From JACZST01 sp964195155 (lineage in GTDB: Bacteria; Actinomycetota; Acidimicrobiia; Spongiisociales; UBA5794): a stretch of DNA of 33,715 nucleotides. The notes below the pieces were generated by a model. It ran no database searches. It worked only from the letters and a program-made list of their open reading frames with translations, and had not been told where the DNA came from. Positions 31,910-33,715 of this stretch are shown one piece after another. Location of the stretch: the NCBI GenBank assembly GCA_964195155.1, contig CAXMOP010000025.1, positions 1 through 33,715 on the forward strand. Reading direction: 5' to 3'. The translations under genes and the position numbers were made by a program. The first letter of the stretch is position 1. Every line of letters begins with the position of its first letter.

Positions 31910-32917
31910 GTGACGAAACAGATCGAGGAGGAAGCCGACGCCCTGGCGAGTGCCGCGGTAGGCGCACCGGGACCGCAGACCCGACCGCTGGGCCGGCGGG
32001 TTCGCTCCACGGCGGCTGCTTACGGCTTCATGGCGCCGGCGGTGGCGCTGGTGCTCACCTTCTTCGTTGCTGGCGGCCTCCTGTTGCTCATCCTCAGCTT
32101 CACCGACCTGTCCAGCGCCAACTTCAGCCAGAGCTGGAACTTCATCGGACTCGCCAACTATGAGCGGCTGTTCACCGACCCGTTTTTTCCCAAAATCGCG
32201 CGCAACACCGTTTTCTACGTCATCACGACGCTGATCGTCTTCAACGTCGGTCTCGCCCTCGTCCTGGCGCTGGTGACAACCAGCATCCCGCGGCGCGCAG
32301 GGTTCTTCTTCCGACTGGTGTGGCTGCTCCCCCGTCTGACACCGTCGGTGGTGTACATCATGATGTGGCAGCGCATCGGCGCAGCGGACCCGTTCGGCAT
32401 CTACAACCAGATCGTCCCCGAGGCTCTCGGGGCATCGGGGGGAAACCTCATTTTTGGCGGAAGTCCGTGGGCGTTTGTAATCCTCACCAACGGGTTCATC
32501 GGCGCCTCCTTCGGGATGATCATCTTCACCTCGGCCCTGGAGTCGATCCCGAAGGATCTCCTGACGGCGGCCAAGGTCGACGGGGCCGGGACGTGGAGAA
32601 TTATCCGCGACATCAAGATCCCCATGATCAAGTGGCCGCTGCTTTTCATCGCGACCTATCAGACCTTGTCGTTGCTCACATCGTTCGAGTACATCCTGCT
32701 GCTGACCGAGGGCGGCCCCGGCCTGTTCACCACCGAGGTGTGGGCGCTGACGTCATACAAACGCGCCTTCGCCACGTACTTTGGGAACAGTCAATGGGGT
32801 TACGGCGCGACGTGGGCGATCGTGCTCGTGACCATTGCGTTGGTGCTGGCCTTCGCCTATGTGAAGTTGTTCAGGTTCAACGAGCTCGTCGACGAACCAA
32901 GAATCGAGAACCTGTGA
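31910..32917 (+). CDS. Sugar ABC transporter permease 1 (MalF/UgpA-like)
   Basis: This 335-aa inner-membrane protein has about six membrane segments, beginning with TAAAYGFMAPAVALVLTFFVAGG. The ABC-binding EAA loop reads LLTAAKVDGAGTWRIIRDIKIPMIKW, the hallmark of CUT1 permeases. The GTG start has AAAGGTGA about 7 nt upstream; an upstream in-frame TTG at 31841 is less likely. The N-terminal 30 residues are soluble and acidic. It is cotranscribed with the binding protein and the second permease, whose ATG lies 3 nt after its stop. Confidence 0.88.
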   Translation: MTKQIEEEADALASAAVGAPGPQTRPLGRRVRSTAAAYGFMAPAVALVLTFFVAGGLLLLILSFTDLSSANFSQSWNFIGLANYERLFTDPFFPKIARNTVFYVITTLIVFNVGLALVLALVTTSIPRRAGFFFRLVWLLPRLTPSVVYIMMWQRIGAADPFGIYNQIVPEALGASGGNLIFGGSPWAFVILTNGFIGASFGMIIFTSALESIPKDLLTAAKVDGAGTWRIIRDIKIPMIKWPLLFIATYQTLSLLTSFEYILLLTEGGPGLFTTEVWALTSYKRAFATYFGNSQWGYGATWAIVLVTIALVLAFAYVKLFRFNELVDEPRIENL

Positions 32918-32920
32918 GCC

Positions 32921-33715
32921 ATGACCACCGTTGAGACCGCACCACCACGGCCCGTCACCAGCCCTCCCCCAAAGGGCCGACGGAAAACGGGTCGCTACTT
33001 TGCGTACGGCTTTCTCATCCTGTCGATCGTTCCCATTGTCGTCGGCTACGCCTGGCTGCTCATCGCCACCGTCTCGGCTCGCACCCAAGGCCTCTTGCCA
33101 AAAAACGCCGAAGGGGGCATCGGCGGTTTCACGCTCGGCAACTGGGATTTTGTCTTCGAAGGCGCCATTTGGAATGCGATGGTGAACTCGCTTCTCATCG
33201 CGGTTTTTATGGTGATCGGCGTCGGCCTCGCCTCGACATCCGGTGGTTATGCGTTGTCGCGTATGAAGTTCGCCGGCCGCAAGACTTTCCTCACCGGGAC
33301 CCTCGTGTTGCATGCCTTCAAGGCCGAGATGCTGCTCATCGCCATTTTCTTTGTGCTGCGCTTCCTGGGAGACATCCCGATCATCGGGGGTTTCATCGGC
33401 TTCAACACGGTGGGTGGGGTGGCGCTGGTGATGGTCGCTCTCGAGCTCCCGCTCGGTATCTGGCTTATGAAGGGATTCTTCGACAACCTCTCCTGGGACA
33501 TGGAACGGGCTGCGCTGATCGACGGGGCGTCCCGGTTCCGGGTGTGGTGGCAGATAATGGTGCCCCAGGTGCGTCCCGGCATCGCTGCGCTCTCCTTGTT
33601 CACCTTCATTGTGGGCTGGAACGCCTATCTGGTGCCGTTCACCTTCACCATCGGCACCAAGGTCGCCAACATGCCGGTGTTTCTCAACCAGCTCATCAGT
33701 GATACCGCGCCGGTG
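32921..33715 (+). CDS. Sugar ABC transporter permease 2 (MalG/UgpE-like), cut by window end
   Basis: The frame is open for 265 codons to the last base and has no stop, so only the N-terminal part is seen. It has a proline-rich N-terminal tail, membrane segments starting YFAYGFLILSIVPIVVGYAWLL, NAMVNSLLIAVFMVIGVGLASTSGGYALSRM as in MalG, and the EAA loop MERAALIDGASRFRVWWQIMVPQVRPG. It pairs with permease 1 to form the channel. The missing part should hold the last helix. The gene start is the ATG 3 nt after the permease 1 stop. Confidence 0.88.
   Translation, partial: MTTVETAPPRPVTSPPPKGRRKTGRYFAYGFLILSIVPIVVGYAWLLIATVSARTQGLLPKNAEGGIGGFTLGNWDFVFEGAIWNAMVNSLLIAVFMVIGVGLASTSGGYALSRMKFAGRKTFLTGTLVLHAFKAEMLLIAIFFVLRFLGDIPIIGGFIGFNTVGGVALVMVALELPLGIWLMKGFFDNLSWDMERAALIDGASRFRVWWQIMVPQVRPGIAALSLFTFIVGWNAYLVPFTFTIGTKVANMPVFLNQLISDTAPV

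Overview
The window looks like chromosomal DNA of a high-GC actinobacterium. The evidence is dense GC-rich coding, several GTG starts, 4-nt ATGA/GTGA gene overlaps, and lipoproteins with Thr-rich linkers after the lipobox. The Thr-rich lipoproteins and overall gene mix suggest an uncultured Acidimicrobiia-like lineage, but this is inference; no rRNA or marker gene is present. I saw no tRNA, rRNA, CRISPR, transposase or phage gene.

Left part (195-11147): a tight plus-strand operon encodes a hemerythrin-like protein, a hydroxylysine-kinase-like phosphotransferase, a GcvT-like aminomethyltransferase, a PYROXD2-like FAD oxidoreductase and a kynureninase-family PLP enzyme. It converges on a minus-strand Aap-type polar amino-acid ABC transporter: a lipoprotein binding protein, two permeases and two near-duplicate ATPases. 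Together they look like uptake plus breakdown of an amino-acid-derived, possibly N-methylated, substrate. I cannot match the set to a named pathway.

Middle part (11390-19455): a possible 30-aa membrane peptide; a minus-strand operon of a 2-oxoglutarate/Fe(II) oxygenase, two SAM methyltransferases and an APH-fold kinase, which resembles a small tailoring or biosynthetic cluster; a 370-bp intergenic block of ~74-bp tandem hairpin repeats; two secreted lipoproteins; and a DEAD-box RNA helicase with a C-terminal RRM.

Inositol part (19479-26502): a divergent transaldolase-family enzyme, a LacI-type regulator, IolD, and on the other strand IolG, IolE and IolB. A perfect 12-bp palindrome, TGGAACGTTCCA, lies both upstream of the transaldolase and between iolD and iolG, so one LacI-type protein probably controls all of them. 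IolC (kinase), IolJ (aldolase) and IolA are absent from the window. The IolB product, 5-dehydro-2-deoxy-D-gluconate, is a ketose whose C3 dihydroxyacetone unit a transaldolase could in principle move to glyceraldehyde 3-phosphate, leaving malonate semialdehyde. The co-regulated transaldolase might therefore replace IolC and IolJ. This is the most interesting hypothesis here.

Right part (26565-33715): an RDD membrane protein, a lipoprotein beta-propeller, an unrecognised 506-aa membrane protein on the minus strand, and a CUT1-type sugar ABC transporter (binding lipoprotein, two permeases; the last is cut by the window end). Its upstream region carries a palindrome and a tandem repeat that partly resembles the inositol operator.
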